A stretch of 64,000 nucleotides of DNA from Hygrocybe punicea (GCA_963556145.1 OY744473.1:682001-746000), one strand, 5' to 3'. Counted from the first letter of the stretch, positions 1 to 12,050 are shown. Program-made: numbers and translations. Notes: generated from the letters alone by a model not told the origin.

Positions 1-1
1 A

Positions 2-2134
2 ACCAATCAGTCAGAAGAAGATGTCCAACTGAGGCTTGCTTTGGAAAACATGAGGTACAAAGCATGTACTCCCAAAGATATTGCATTTCTTCGTACTTGT
101 GTTGCAGGAAAAGGTCCAAATGATTCAAAATTAGCCCAAAAGAAATTCAGGAATATGTCAGTTATAACTGCATTGAATGCACAAAAAGACAAAATCAATG
201 AACTTGGTATTCAACGTTTTGCTGCTGAAAATAGGAGACCATTAACATCATTCTATTCCATAGACAGATGGAATGATCCTACTAGTTCCAATAGCAAAAG
301 AAAATCTCATCACATGTCAACAATTTTGGATCCTATTCAACACACAAAGATATTGGAACCTTCACTCCAAAAGCTACTTTGGAGCCAACCACATGCATCA
401 TCCTCTGATCATATACCAGGAAGATTGGACTTATGTGTAGGCATGCCAGTGATGCTGAGAAACAATGATGCAACGGAGTGCTGCATTACCAAAGGAGCAG
501 AGGGCATAGTTGTGGGTTGGCAGAGTGCAATAGGTCCTGAGCAACAAACTGTACTGGACACTTTATTTGTCAGATTATTGAATCCTCCAAAAAAGATTAA
601 CATAGAAGGACTTCCTGAAAATGTGGTTCCGATTACAAAACATGTCACTTCCACCATGTGCTCATTACCCAATGATGATGTGATATCTTTGTCAAGAGAA
701 CAAGTGTTGGTACTGCCTAATTTTGCAATGACTGATTATGCATGTCAAGGATGTACTCGTCCTAACAATGTAGTTGACCTCAGTAGCTGTAGAAACCACC
801 AATCCTATTATACTTGCTTATCAAGAAGTGCTTCTGCAGCAGGAACTATCATCATGCAAGGCTTTGATCCTAAAGTAATTACAGGTGGTGCTTCTGGATA
901 TCTCAGGCAAGAATTCAGAGAATTAGAACTGCTTGATGAGATTACCAAACTGAAATATCAAGGACTCTTACCAGACCATGTCAAGGGAGATCAGCAAAAT
1001 TCTATCATTGATCAATTTAGAAAATGGAAAGGAAAGTCATATATTCCAAAAAACATTCATCATGCTATTGCATGGAAAGCCACGGAGCAACTAAATCAAT
1101 ACACAACACAGCCCTCTCCATGGCAATTAATTAAACCTATGAACAAAAATCAAAAGGCAGATTTCAGAAACCTCAACTTTGTTCCTGCAAAAGGAACTGT
1201 TCCATTCACTGTCACTCATAAAAATTTCACAGCCAATATATTGCAAAATAAAAAACGAAAATTACAACAAGTTGTAAGTTCATCTTCCATTGTGAAAAAA
1301 AGACGAAAAACAAGTACTATTGAATTAAATGAACCAAAAGGGTTTATATGGGATGCGCAAGATTGGAGCTGTGCTTATGATTCACTCTTTACAATATTAC
1401 TAGCAATATGGAATGAAGATCCATCAAGTTGGAAAAAAAGATTCAATAGCATCAATGAAATATTAAAGATTTTGAGCTTAGGATTCAAACGATCCAAGAA
1501 TCACACAACAGATTTAGAAACAGTTAGAAATACAATCAGACATTTATTGCATCAAGATAAACCCGAAATATTTCCTTATGGTCAAGTTGGCATTGCCATA
1601 AGTGATTTGGCCCATTATATAATGAAAGCAAATGAACCAATGACTTCAACTTGTCTTAAATGTATGAATTGTGAAAACATAACCATTCTGGAAAATGATA
1701 GATGTGATGCCATCTTTCATTGTTCATATTCATTTTCTGGAACCATCTCAACATGTCTTGCTCAAATCATAGTTAATAGACAACGGCCCAAATGTCAATT
1801 GTGTTGGGGAGAGATTACTAAATTTATTGCATTTAACAAAATTCCACCTCTAATCATGTTTACAGTTGACTCTATTGAGAATTTAATAGTTAGTCAAATT
1901 ATAAACTTGTTAATTGATGACATATCCACTGCTTTCACATTGAGAGGAATTGTGTACTTTGGTGATGCACATTTTACTGCCCGCATATTCATCAACAGTA
2001 TGGTATGGTTTCATGATGGTATATCAACCAGATCAATTTGCATTAATGAAGGTGATATAGATAACTTTTCAAATATTAATTTATTGTCATGTAATGGTAA
2101 TAATGCTGTACTGTTTATATATGCTCAATCTTAA
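2..2134 (+). CDS. Helitron-type PIF1-like helicase C-terminus with USP-like protease tail (5' end outside window)
   Basis: The frame is open from base 2, so the protein starts upstream of the window. Residues below count from the TTG at position 41. The first 300 or so residues carry the last helicase motifs of the PIF1/Helitron type: LDLCVGMPVMLRNND, then TDYACQGCTRPNNVVDL (motif V-like) and YYTCLSRSASAAGTI (motif VI-like). A basic linker follows. The last 260 residues resemble a C19 ubiquitin-specific protease fold: a Cys box (DWSCAYDSLF, Cys near residue 444), paired Cys residues (CLKCMNC, CQLC) and a His box (FGDAHFTAR, His near residue 644) followed by WFHDG. Helicases with a protease-like tail are known from Helitron-class elements of fungi. 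The Rep/HUH nuclease and helicase motifs I-III would lie upstream and are not seen. The C-terminal part has no stops and no frameshift, so it may be intact. Confidence 0.75.
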   Translation, partial: TNQSEEDVQLRLALENMRYKACTPKDIAFLRTCVAGKGPNDSKLAQKKFRNMSVITALNAQKDKINELGIQRFAAENRRPLTSFYSIDRWNDPTSSNSKRKSHHMSTILDPIQHTKILEPSLQKLLWSQPHASSSDHIPGRLDLCVGMPVMLRNNDATECCITKGAEGIVVGWQSAIGPEQQTVLDTLFVRLLNPPKKINIEGLPENVVPITKHVTSTMCSLPNDDVISLSREQVLVLPNFAMTDYACQGCTRPNNVVDLSSCRNHQSYYTCLSRSASAAGTIIMQGFDPKVITGGASGYLRQEFRELELLDEITKLKYQGLLPDHVKGDQQNSIIDQFRKWKGKSYIPKNIHHAIAWKATEQLNQYTTQPSPWQLIKPMNKNQKADFRNLNFVPAKGTVPFTVTHKNFTANILQNKKRKLQQVVSSSSIVKKRRKTSTIELNEPKGFIWDAQDWSCAYDSLFTILLAIWNEDPSSWKKRFNSINEILKILSLGFKRSKNHTTDLETVRNTIRHLLHQDKPEIFPYGQVGIAISDLAHYIMKANEPMTSTCLKCMNCENITILENDRCDAIFHCSYSFSGTISTCLAQIIVNRQRPKCQLCWGEITKFIAFNKIPPLIMFTVDSIENLIVSQIINLLIDDISTAFTLRGIVYFGDAHFTARIFINSMVWFHDGISTRSICINEGDIDNFSNINLLSCNGNNAVLFIYAQS

Positions 2135-2142
2135 TATTTGTT

Positions 2143-2161
2143 CTCCTGCTAAAAAAAGGAG
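2143..2161 (+). other. Small hairpin after the helicase stop
   Basis: CTCCT and AGGAG pair across a 9-nt A-rich loop, 9 nt after the helicase stop codon and 12 nt before the next ATG. Helitrons carry a hairpin close to their 3' end, but the CTRR terminus expected about 10 nt further on is not present. This is therefore either a transcript-end signal or a coincidence. Confidence 0.3.
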
Positions 2162-2172
2162 GGACGAGTAAT

Positions 2173-3687
2173 ATGCCATGCAAAGCAATGGCCCACACCC
2201 CACTAGTAGAGATGGAGGATGCAGCCATGAGCACGATTACACAGTCCATCAGGACTGATCCCATTTTCAACATAATCTTTGTTCTTGATCCCACCACCCG
2301 TATTACAAGTAAAGCTGCCGCAACCAATGATCTTGCATTTGTCAACGTTACGATTTCACAAGACGAATATGAAACTGTCTTGCACCTCGATGGTTATATT
2401 CACAATATCAAGGTGCACAAGATGCGATATTTTGTTTGCATGCAGGAATGGGTTCGTATATTTTAAAAATGTATGGAGAATTATCGCTAAAGAATACTTT
2501 CCAATTCCAGGTTTATGTTGCTATGCGAATGCACCACTGGCAGTGTGACGAACCCAACGGTGCAATACGCTGCTTCAATGTTGAATACATGTTTTGGCCA
2601 GAGTTCGCCCATGCCATGCTCAAATCACCGCACTCAAATATAACATGGAACAAGTTCAAAGCCACCGATTGCGTATTTGGTGGTGTGGACATGGGAATGT
2701 CCTATATGTGAGCGTGTCAAACATTTTTGTCAAATTTCCTTTTTTTTAATTCAGTTAATTCGAATATCATCTATAGTGGTAATAAATATGGTATTACGGT
2801 CGAAAACGTGTCGACATTCTTGGCCGGAATTGACGAGCTGTGTCAAACAGTTCAGGTGTGGCCACCACCAAAACAAATGAACACCGTGCATTCAAAATGG
2901 ATGCAGATGCAAAACCTGCTCCATGTTGCATTGTCAACGACACACACGATGCGACCACAATCGAGGCTGCTGAAGGACGGTGAACCATTTCCACCAAACA
3001 TTGTTTTGAAGCGAACGCATAGTGACACCAGTCACTATGTGTTGTTCCCGGGCGATCCAAGGTGGAATTGGGACTATATGTGCCTGAACTGCATGGTCCC
3101 CGGTTCACGTTGGTTTGGTCAAACCTATGTTAAGCTGCTGGCCAAGATCAGAGAATGGCGAGTGTTTTTGTTAGGTGGAAGGGACATTTACACAGTCCAT
3201 ACGCATTACAACAAAGAGAGCAAATCGTGGAGGTGGGATATTGTGACGACCTTCTATACTTTAGAGGAATTGAGGTAGGCAGATGCCCTCTGTCTCGCAT
3301 TACATGTTCACAAGTTTTTGGCATTTTCCAAGATTGTTCCAAGCACAGGGAATGCTCATGAAGACCGATGTTTGCAATCCGGATCACAGCTCCATTGCAA
3401 TTCGAGATCAAGCAAGACAGCAATTCTTCGGCTTCGTACGAGACACCTACGAGGGGCTGTATGCCATAGAGTCGACGTTGATTGGTGGGAAACCTTCAAT
3501 GAGTGTATTCTGTCGCATGGACATTTTGCTCATTGTTGATTCAAACACCAACAATGTCAATTACTTTGTGAACGAGATCGAACGGTATCACACCTGCAGC
3601 TTGTGGTCCAACATGAAGCAAGGCGCGAAATCCGCTCGGGCACCAATCGGATCTTTTGCAGACACAATTTTCGGCGGTATTTTATAA
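2173..3687 (+). CDS. Uncharacterised agaricomycete protein, possible ATP-grasp fold, multi-exon
   Basis: Coding pieces at 2173-2466, about 2510-2711, about 2780-3278 and about 3340-3687 read as one gene separated by short introns. Two stretches recall the ATP-grasp family. The first is VLKRTHSD...HYVLFPGD followed by EWRVFLLGGRDIYTVHT. The second is FCRMDILLIVDS...NYFVNEIER, where a D followed by NEIE is the usual Mg-ATP ligand pattern. The likely start is the ATG at 2173, only 39 bp after the helicase stop. The stop is TAA at 3685-3687. This family is common and often multicopy in mushroom genomes and has no known role. Exact exon edges in the first half are uncertain. The ATP-grasp assignment is inference from motifs, not an alignment. 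Confidence 0.6.
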
Positions 3688-3902
3688 ATGGCTTGTAGAC
3701 ATTACAAATGCATACTCATATTTTTGAACTTCACTTGTACATTAGTCAACTTTAAATGTCACAAATCGGATCTCATGTCTGAGAGGCACGAAACGCTTTG
3801 ATTTCAATGATAGGTACATTACAAATTCAAGGCAACATAAAGAGAATTGGCAATAGGCCACGCTGCATGGCACACTAGTTTCATGACGAGCAAGACGACA
3901 AG

Positions 3903-5922
3903 TTAATGAGAGATGCCCAATACCATCACCCACTGCACATTTAGGGAAATACTCTTCAACAAATCATCAGAGCGTTTGAAGGTATTGATCGTGTGGCCGA
4001 CCACAACGCACGATTCTGCAGGAACATCGCCTGGAAAGTGGGGGAGTTTCTGGAGTATTTTGAGGGTGTCGGTAAAGTCCGTTTTAACTTTCCGGGCATC
4101 ATAGATTGGGACTATGAATACAGGCATCAAAAACGAAACCAAGGACATTGTGTGAGAGAGAATAAAACTAACCAATGTCATGGAATGACAGCGCAGTCTT
4201 TTGGTAAGATGGAGCGGGACGTCGAGTAAAAGGACTAGACTGCACGAATTTCGAAGAGGAAGCTTCTATTGAATATGAGTAAGGATTGATAACAGAGCAT
4301 TGAATGTATACTCACTGCTAGGAGATGCATCCATCCCACTTGCCGCTGTCGTCGAGAAGGACAGAAAGTCCTTATATAGTTGTGCACGAAATTCCGCCTC
4401 ACCAGTGACCATTCCAATGGCGCCAACATACCGCTCCCATTCTCCTGAGAGTAAAGCCCCTTGGATGACTTTGATCGGTTTCGTGTTCCCACCAACTTTT
4501 GGCTCATCAAGGAAGCATGAATCGACTAGAATGACAGAAGTGAAGATCGTTGGGATGGCACCAGCAACGGAGTGGAAGAAACTACGCCCAAATGCTCCAG
4601 TAGAGATATTGGTGAGATCGTCACGAGAAAGATTCGAGTACTTGCCAGATCGAACAAAGGTCACTGCGGAGAACAGCAAACTGTTATGCGATGTGAATTG
4701 TCTTTAACCATAAAGTCCTAGCTGACAGCTTACTTTTGGTTGACCTTGCGAATGTTGCTGATAACATCGCTGTACTGAGGATTGCCATTCCCTATAGCAC
4801 TAGACCAAGATACCATGGTCGCGGCCCTATTCAATATTAAGCATTGCTTAAGAAGATAAAACCAAATAGTTACTTAATGTTGACACAGTCCTTATATGTA
4901 TTGACCAACTGAGGGTCTCTTGTACCAATGTCGGACTCATCCGTGTTTGGAGAGCGTATGCTAAGCAAGGACATCAATTAAAAAAATAATAGACAGATGT
5001 AATGTACCTGGTGATTTGGTTTTGTGCATATGTCACAGCTCCATCATCGCTACTGGAAACATTGTCGTCACTGATATCACGAAGACAGGTAGTCTTTGTG
5101 ACTTTGGAGGAAATCGCCTTCATGGTTTTGATGGATGTATCAGAGTTGCTGATCATTTATTAATATATGAAGGACAAGAATCATATGAAGTATCATACCG
5201 AAGACCATTATCTGCATTTGATTTCTTAGAACCGAATTCGAGTTTTGCGATAGGCCTACGACATGTCTAACATATGACCAATTAATCAATTTCCAACTCA
5301 CATGAATGTTTCATTGCTGTCATCATCCTTATCATGTAATCGATGCTGGTTTGACTTTGTCTTCTTCAATGGAGAAGAGAATTTACTATATAAAACGATT
5401 AAATAATACACAAATATAAAAGACATTATTTAGAGCTACTGACCTGTCTTCGTCTTCCTCTGAAGCATGCCGCCTTTTCCCGCTGAATATAAAGAATATT
5501 AGATGGCATGAACAGTATAAATTGAACTTGCAAACCTTGCTCTATTGGTGGTCTTCCTGGACCGCCTATATTACTGAAGTAAATCAATAGTATCTGAAAA
5601 TACAATTCATGAGACACACCTCATAGACGAGACAGGTTTGGCAATGCTAGCGACACTATGAACACTAATAACGTCTTCGTCTTCGGAGTTGGCAATACTA
5701 CTGGCAGTTTAGTCGTGGTGGATGAATCAGAATATTGGAATAAACACGTACACTTCATCATCGACAGGCTTGGTGGTGGTGACCTTCTTACCCTTCCTAG
5801 AAACAACAGTATGACCTTTATTCAGAATGAGCAGCAATACATGAAAATAAATATACATACGAAACGGCACTTGATCGAGCTTTGGACTGAGTCTTCACAT
5901 TCACAGACTTCTTAGGGGCCAT
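3903..5922 (-). CDS. Uncharacterised multi-exon protein with basic, Ser/Asp-rich N-terminus
   Basis: Minus-strand exons read from ATG 5922 (MAPKKSVNVKTQSKARSS) through several short charged exons (VVSRKGKKVTTTKPVDDE, IANSEDEDVISVHSVAS, RSRKTTNRA, KRRHASEEDED) to longer C-terminal exons. The latter include SGKYSNLSRDDLTNISTGAF and EWERYVGAIGMVTGEAEF, and the end SLNVQWVMVLGISH with TAA at 3903. Lys-rich pieces suggest a nuclear protein, which is inference. The C-terminal half matches in style a hypothetical protein family that is repeated in Agaricomycetes next to transposons. At least seven introns of 45-60 nt are needed. I can trace the order but not fix every boundary. No catalytic motif is recognised. 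It is convergent with the gene ending at 3687. Confidence 0.55.
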
Positions 5923-6827
5923 TGCAAAGATAAGAGCTTTAGGGCGAGAAATGAATCTGTGCGAGATATCGTAGATGAATGAAGGGTCGGATGTGGACGA
6001 TACCATTGCGCTCTCATCGCTATTTAAGTACACTGAGACAGATCGAATACAATAAAGAACTCGTTGATGGAGATCACACCGGCAGGTATGAAAACTACAT
6101 CTGTTGATGGTTTGAAGGAGAACTATTCGGATCATAGCGCCATAAAAATGAAAAAAAATCAGGGACATTCCCCATGATGTAGAACCCATGATTGACCAGC
6201 TGTTATGCTCAGCATCATCCAACAACATGGATATGGATTACTGGTATGCAGAATAATCAAACACTAAATCTAATTAGGGTTTGGGAATGTAGAACAGCTA
6301 TCACCACATGGAGCTGATCATAAGATCATAACACCGCCAAATCGAACATGGAAATTTATGTGACATATATACTCATTTCCAAACAAATACAAACATCGGA
6401 TCAACTATACTGACACTTGCATCGAAACAAACATTTTGAATGGATAGGGGTTTTCTTTCAATGCTGTACAATAAGGAGGTCAAGCATTGCCGATAGGTGT
6501 GGATGTATATCCTGTCCTATGAAAATGGAAGAAAACAATAGGAATCTATTGAGAAGATCTGCAAAATAAAAATGCAAACACCATACAAACATCACAAGTT
6601 CATGGAGAATGAACATGATGCACTGTCGTAATATCAATAACGATCGAAAACAATTCATAATAAAACAGTCGGAAATGGTGCATGAATTATACCCCCCAGT
6701 TCCCACTTCGCAAATGAACACCTATTACGATTTCAAAACAGCATGTCAGTACATATTCTATTGAAGGAATTCATATATTCAACTCTACTGTACAGCTGAA
6801 CGTTTAAGCAATCTCATATCTACACGG
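5923..6827. other. Intergenic, nothing recognised
   Basis: AT-rich sequence between the divergent gene starts at 5922 (minus) and 6828 (plus). Open frames here are short and lack family features. It probably holds both promoters. Confidence 0.4.
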
Positions 6828-7886
6828 ATGGACAATGATGACAGCCAACTTGCCAATTCTACAAATGTATGTTCAATTCTTACAATGTACACTGTGTTTC
6901 ATTACATTTGCAGATTTCGAATATCAATGTAGTGCGTAATGACTCACCGGATTGCTGGAAACTTACACGGCCGAGCACCGATACCACTGAGCATGAAGAG
7001 CTTGTCTTAAGCTTACAGGCGATATTGGTGGCCAAAGACCTACCACCGATCATCAGCAGGTAGATTATATCATCATCTAGAATCATAAACAATTAATTTA
7101 CATATGTTTTTCAGACCGCCCGAACGTCAAACACTGTTTCTCCGTCAAAGCATCCTTATCACAGGCCTCAACATACCATTATTCGAATCATATATTGACA
7201 ACCTCCGAATCTTACACCAGAAACTTGGTCGTCACTTCCCAGAACATGCAATGCTGGACTTCACGTCAACCACCTATATTGAATACACTGCATTATCTAT
7301 TGGCACCCGATATTTCACTGACTGCCGACATGACAAAGTTTCATACAATATTCCATTCAAACACAATGTCGATCCCAAAGGCATACTGTCATCCATGAGC
7401 AATACTTGATACTTCCATGGGACAGACAATGAGGTCCTTTATTTCAAGTTGACGTCAGAAGGAGGATGGCATTGGTGAGTGCTCAGCACAACAATAGCTT
7501 GGCTATTAATAATGACATAGATCATAGCTTTGTACCTGCCAGTCCGACTTGCTTCAGGATTGGTGACATTGTAGAAGTCCAGATAACGGTATCAGCGGTT
7601 CCAGTTAAGAACAACAAATTCAAGATGATTCTCAATCTGCGCTCATTAGTGCTGGTCGACAGCGAGTTTACTGAGGTAACAAACATATCAATTCAATGAA
7701 TAATAACTAATGTACACACAGAATGCGACGATAAGTCGAATCAAAGCACCTCATCCTTCTCTCAATATAAAGACGAGGATTAATATCAAACATAATGTGG
7801 GATATGTCCAGTTGACTGATGATGGTGAAGATGTCATAGAAACCCGAAGACGTTTGATTAACCTCAGAATGAATGAAGCCAATTAA
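6828..7886 (+). pseudogene. Uncharacterised agaricomycete protein broken by one in-frame TGA
   Basis: Five exons fit with every phase consistent: 6828-6866, 6914-7059, 7115-7474, 7543-7675 and 7722-7886 (stop TAA), 281 codons in all. The protein contains the stretches DPKGILSSMSNT, DNEVLYFKL and CFRIGDIVEVQITVSAVPVK. The last is the hallmark of a hypothetical protein family repeated in many mushroom genomes, often near Helitron-like helicases. The only flaw is TGA at 7407-7409 inside exon 3, after which the same frame continues with sense sequence to the exon end. It may be a young pseudogene, a sequencing error or a recoded stop. No splice pair that removes the TGA keeps frame. Function is unknown. 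Confidence 0.6.
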
Positions 7887-8394
7887 TATCTATTATAATT
7901 ACGTTGTACAGTCACATGTGAACATCAATTTTATATAATATTATGTTCTGCAATACGTTCACAAGTGAAATAACAACACAAATAGTTTCATAAAGTGACT
8001 GGATATCTGAATATTATTTAATCGTAACAAGTCGTCATCATTTTCCTGTGAATATAACTATTCAAATCGATATTGTATTTCTCGTTCAATGGTCCAGCCT
8101 AACATGCATGGACATTTGTTCAGTACCTTTCAAAAACATAAATGAAAGTATTCAACCCTAAAATTAATTGACAAATGTATGTATTGTACACACATATCAT
8201 ATAAAATTTATATCGTTGTGTAGTAAGAATGGGTTACTTTGGAAAATTTGCTGAACACTTTGTTGAACAATATTGGACCCATGTAGCTACATCACAACAA
8301 CATCCGATATACTGCACTTAGATCTTGCCTTTCTGCTGCCAGACATCCGATATACTGCACATACCATTGGCTGTGCAATGGCAATACCCCTGAT
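7887..8394. other. AT-rich spacer, no gene
   Basis: No coding frame is seen. A short phrase (ATCCGATATACTGCAC) occurs twice, near 8307 and 8346. This looks like the edge of the repeat block that follows. Confidence 0.4.
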
Positions 8395-9115
8395 TAAAAC
8401 CGGGACACTTGTTGAACACTTTGTTGAACACTGTTGAACGGTTCGGCCTGTTCAACAGGTGTTGAACAAGTGTATCATTAATAATACAATGCGCATTGTA
8501 AATCTAGCTACACCTTATATAATGTATGTAACTTTATTTATGCAATTGTAATGCTTCAGATGAAGCCTGGAACACTTGTCGAACAGCTTGTCGAACACTG
8601 TTTGGCCTGTTCGACAAGTGTTCGACTAGTGCATCATTAATAAATTCAATGTGCATTTTAAATCTAGCTACATGCCATATAATGTATGTACCATTATTTA
8701 TGTAATTGTATCATTAATAATACAATGCGCATTGTAAATCTAGCTACACCTTATATAATGTATGTACCATAATTGTAATGCTTCAAATTGAAGCTTGGAC
8801 ACTTGTAGAATGGCTTGTCGAACCCTGTTCGGCCTGTTCGACAAGTATTCTACTAGTGCATCATTAATAAATTCAATGTGCATTTTAAATCTAGCTACAT
8901 GCCATATGATGTATGTACCATTATTTATGTAATTGTAATGCTTCAGATGAAGCCTGGGACACTTGTCGAACACCTTGTCGAACACTGTTCGGCCTGTTCG
9001 ACAAGTGTTCGACAAGTGCATCATTAATACCTTTATTTGTGCAATTGTAATGCTTCAGATTGAAGCTTGAACACTTGTTGAACACCTTGTTGAACACTGT
9101 TCACCCTATCTGACC
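8395..9115. repeat. Five-copy tandem repeat with internal inverted repeats
   Basis: Units start near 8399, 8551, 8778, 8938 and 9049 with AATGCTTCAGATGAAGC-like sequence followed by GACACTTGTCGAACA. Each unit then has the inverse, TGTTCGACAAGTGTTC, so single units can fold back. The units are 110-230 bp, and the long one has an extra copy of an AT-rich block ending in CTAGCTACACCTTATATAATG. Later copies vary by C/T exchange (TCGAAC to TTGAAC). No coding sequence. Confidence 0.75.
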
Positions 9116-11143
9116 AGTATCCAATGTTCCTCCTGTAAATAATTCCAATACCTATTGCACAATATATGTATTTGTAGACACATTTGATATATGGTTGTCA
9201 ATTACACTGGCAGTTCCTCAGAGTCAAGCTGGGACACTGGTTGAACCCATCACAGAGCAATGTTCAGCACCTTCCACTCATGTTAATTTGTAGTATTACT
9301 TATTCCCAATTTGGAACCTGTGATCCGGCTACATTGTTGTTCTTTCTGATTGGGACAACAAATTCTCAGTCAGCTCCGCCCAGTCTCATGGTTTCATAAT
9401 TATTCCCAGGGCTTCAAAATTGTTCCCACAGTTTCACAAAATTGTTCCCACGGCTTGGCAAATTAGAGTGTGACCCTGAGTTTGAGAATCCACCATATAG
9501 AACGATTCCCTTATAGGGACTTGTAACATTCACCATGTGGTCAGCTTCATGGTCCCATCATCACTTCTGCATGGACACAGCATGCTGGACGAGCTAGGCA
9601 TGACCAAGAACCTGCCAAGGCTATTCTACTGGTTGAACCATCAGTATATCAAGTATGCAAAACAAAGGGGAAAAACAACAAAAAGAATCAAGGCATTCAA
9701 CCTGCAGAGGAGGAGGAGGGACTCACAGATGATGAGGTTCAAGATCCTGATCTAGAAATGGTGATGGAGAGCACCAACACATGCCATGTCAAGAAAGTCA
9801 AAACAGGTATGTGTGAGTGGATCAAGACATGGCCATGCCTGTGTTTCTGACAAATACTTTAACAATCCCAAACCTACATGTTGTAAGTCATCCACTTTGC
9901 TGATATTGCTCTACCTATTGACAGTTTTCTGCTGAAGCATTAACTGTCCCCTGTTGTGACATCTGTGTCTTGAGAAAAGCTTGAGACAATCCCTCAGAGC
10001 TCACCCTTGATGACATCTTCATCCTGAATATAGGTAAAAGGCTCAAGATTGCCACCCCTCCAATACCAGAAAATGAGATCGGTGGAGGTGATTCCACTAT
10101 GTTCAAAGGCAAGCAAGATAATGATACAAACAAGAACTTGGAGGTCGATGATGAGTTAGCGACTGTGGGTAAGTGAAAACAAACACCCCATCCTGGTTGT
10201 TGGGACAAAGAGCATCTTCAAACATGTCAACAGGCCTTGACATCCTGGTGAGCCAAGATCTGGCAAGACGAATATGCTGACTGCATTTGGGGTCCCAAAA
10301 CACTAATGTCCAACATGACCCTCATGAAACTAGCAAAGAGGGCTTGCCTATGGACTCTTGCAGACATCCAGAATGAAATTTCAGAATGGATCTGGGCTGA
10401 TGAAGCCATACTCAAATTGCTGGAGCCTATTGTTCGAGAGTGGCATCATGAGAAGGAACATTTGAAACAAGAGGAAAAGGTTAAAAAGCTGATAGAATCT
10501 GCAGAACACAAGATACACAATTATCAACAGAGGCTTGCTTGAAAACATGAGGAGACTGCCCAGCATAAGGCAGCCAAAGTGGCTGAGAAAGCCTAGCAGG
10601 CATTTGAAGAAGGTGATTGGGCAAACATACTGGTGCACCCCACTCCCCAGAATGGGTACATTATTGTGTATCCATTTCCTCAGCCTTCACACTATGAATT
10701 TGCTCCAAATATTGTCCATTCTCTTCCATACCAGTACTCTACATGCAGACTGATGACACTGTACCTAATTGGACCAATGCTGAATAGAGCCTAGTATTCT
10801 GTCCAGTCCTCATTGAGTGGCCATTTGTCAACCCTATTCAGCAGCCATTTTTCCATGGCTTTCTCCAGTCTTGTTCCCTCTGAGCCAACCTTGAGGTAGT
10901 CTGGTGCTGTGTCCTTGGCACCCAGTTTTCGACTGAATTTGAATTCATGGAGTTTTGACTGATGGTAGGATTATTGTAGGATCTGAATGTCCTTCTCTTA
11001 TTCAGGAGATGTGTGAGATTTTTCCTGAAGGTAGTGATTTATCTCTGCCTCAACATGGTCCTTGACTTTTCATTGGCATGGGATGGAGGCCAACATTTTC
11101 CTGATGAGTTATGAAAGAGTCGCATGCACTTTGATCTATCTAT
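9116..11143 (+). pseudogene. Decayed retroelement region (gag side), mostly unreadable
   Basis: Short sense pieces lie upstream of the protease at 11144. Examples are a Lys/Arg-rich piece near 9650-9750, a Glu/Lys-rich helical piece at 10306-10542 (EWHHEKEHLKQEEKVKKL) and NGYIIVYPFPQPSHYEF near 10650. Position and composition fit a degraded gag region of the Ty3 relic. Stops and frame changes break it throughout. Near 9400-9470 the phrase AATTGTTCCCAC recurs at short intervals. The assignment is by context only. Confidence 0.35.
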
Positions 11144-11690
11144 ATGACTGTCAATGACCAGGAGAAAGTCGAGAGTATTGTTGACCCAGGATCACAAATC
11201 ATCGTGATGTTGGAAACCATCTGCCACGATCTTGGTCTAGCATACAACCCTATGATAAGGCTCAATATGCAGTCTGCGAATGGCAAAATCAACCAGTCAT
11301 TGGGACTCTTGAGGAATGTACTATGTCACATCAGAAACATAATGCTGTATCTCCAGGTGCATGTCATCCAGTCTCCTGCCTATGACATTCTGCTTGGATG
11401 GCCCTTCGATGTCTTAACTGAGAGTGTCATCAAGAACTACATGAACGAGGACCAAATGATCACGATATGTGACCCAAACTCTTGACAGCACGTAACAATT
11501 CCTACTGTCACAAGAGGACTGCCGCATTATCAAGCCCTGCTTACAAGGCAGAACCAAAAGGATTTTCGCATTTCAAGGAACTGATTGTGGATCAGGGAGA
11601 AGTTGCGTGTATTGTTTCTGATAACACCAGTACTGCTTCGGTTTCCATAGATGCGTATACCTGTGTATCACCCCTCATGCCGACTCAAAA
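11144..11690 (+). pseudogene. Ty3/gypsy aspartyl protease fragment
   Basis: The frame 11144-11485 carries IVDPGSQIIVMLETICHDLG, the active-site region of a retropepsin (DPGS in place of the usual DTGA/DSGS). It continues with IRLNMQSANGKINQSLG and SPAYDILLGWPFDVLTESV, where ILLG is the conserved flap-side motif, and ends in TICDPNS. A stop at 11483 is followed by more reading (11482-11690) resembling the linker to reverse transcriptase. No reverse transcriptase, RNase H or integrase follows, because a DNA transposon begins at 11698. It is a relic of a Ty3/gypsy element typical of Agaricomycetes. Confidence 0.7.
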
Positions 11691-12050
11691 TCACATAAGA
11701 TTGGCCGCATCCACTAGTGTTGGGGAAGTTCGGTTTGGTCTGGTTTGGGGCCTTTTTGCCCAAACCGGAAACCGAATGGTCCGGTTTTCCACCCGAAATC
11801 CCCAAACCAGACCGGAACCGATGCAAACGGTTTGCATCAGTTCGGTTTCGATCCAAACGTGGTCTAGACCGCGAACCATATGGGCGGGGGGCCCTCACTC
11901 CCATCTGACCTCGCAAGAGTGCCGCACACGTCAATCGACGTGGCCGGCCTCATTACGAGGTGGGATTGGGGGTTTGGTGGGCTGCCCAGCCCTGTCCTAG
12001 CGAAACACACGTGTCAAACATGTGTGTTCGGCCTCGGCTGTTGTCGACGT

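Noticed and set aside
2143..2210. Helitron 3' terminus
   Set aside because: A hairpin is present but no CTRR end at the expected distance, so the element boundary cannot be claimed.
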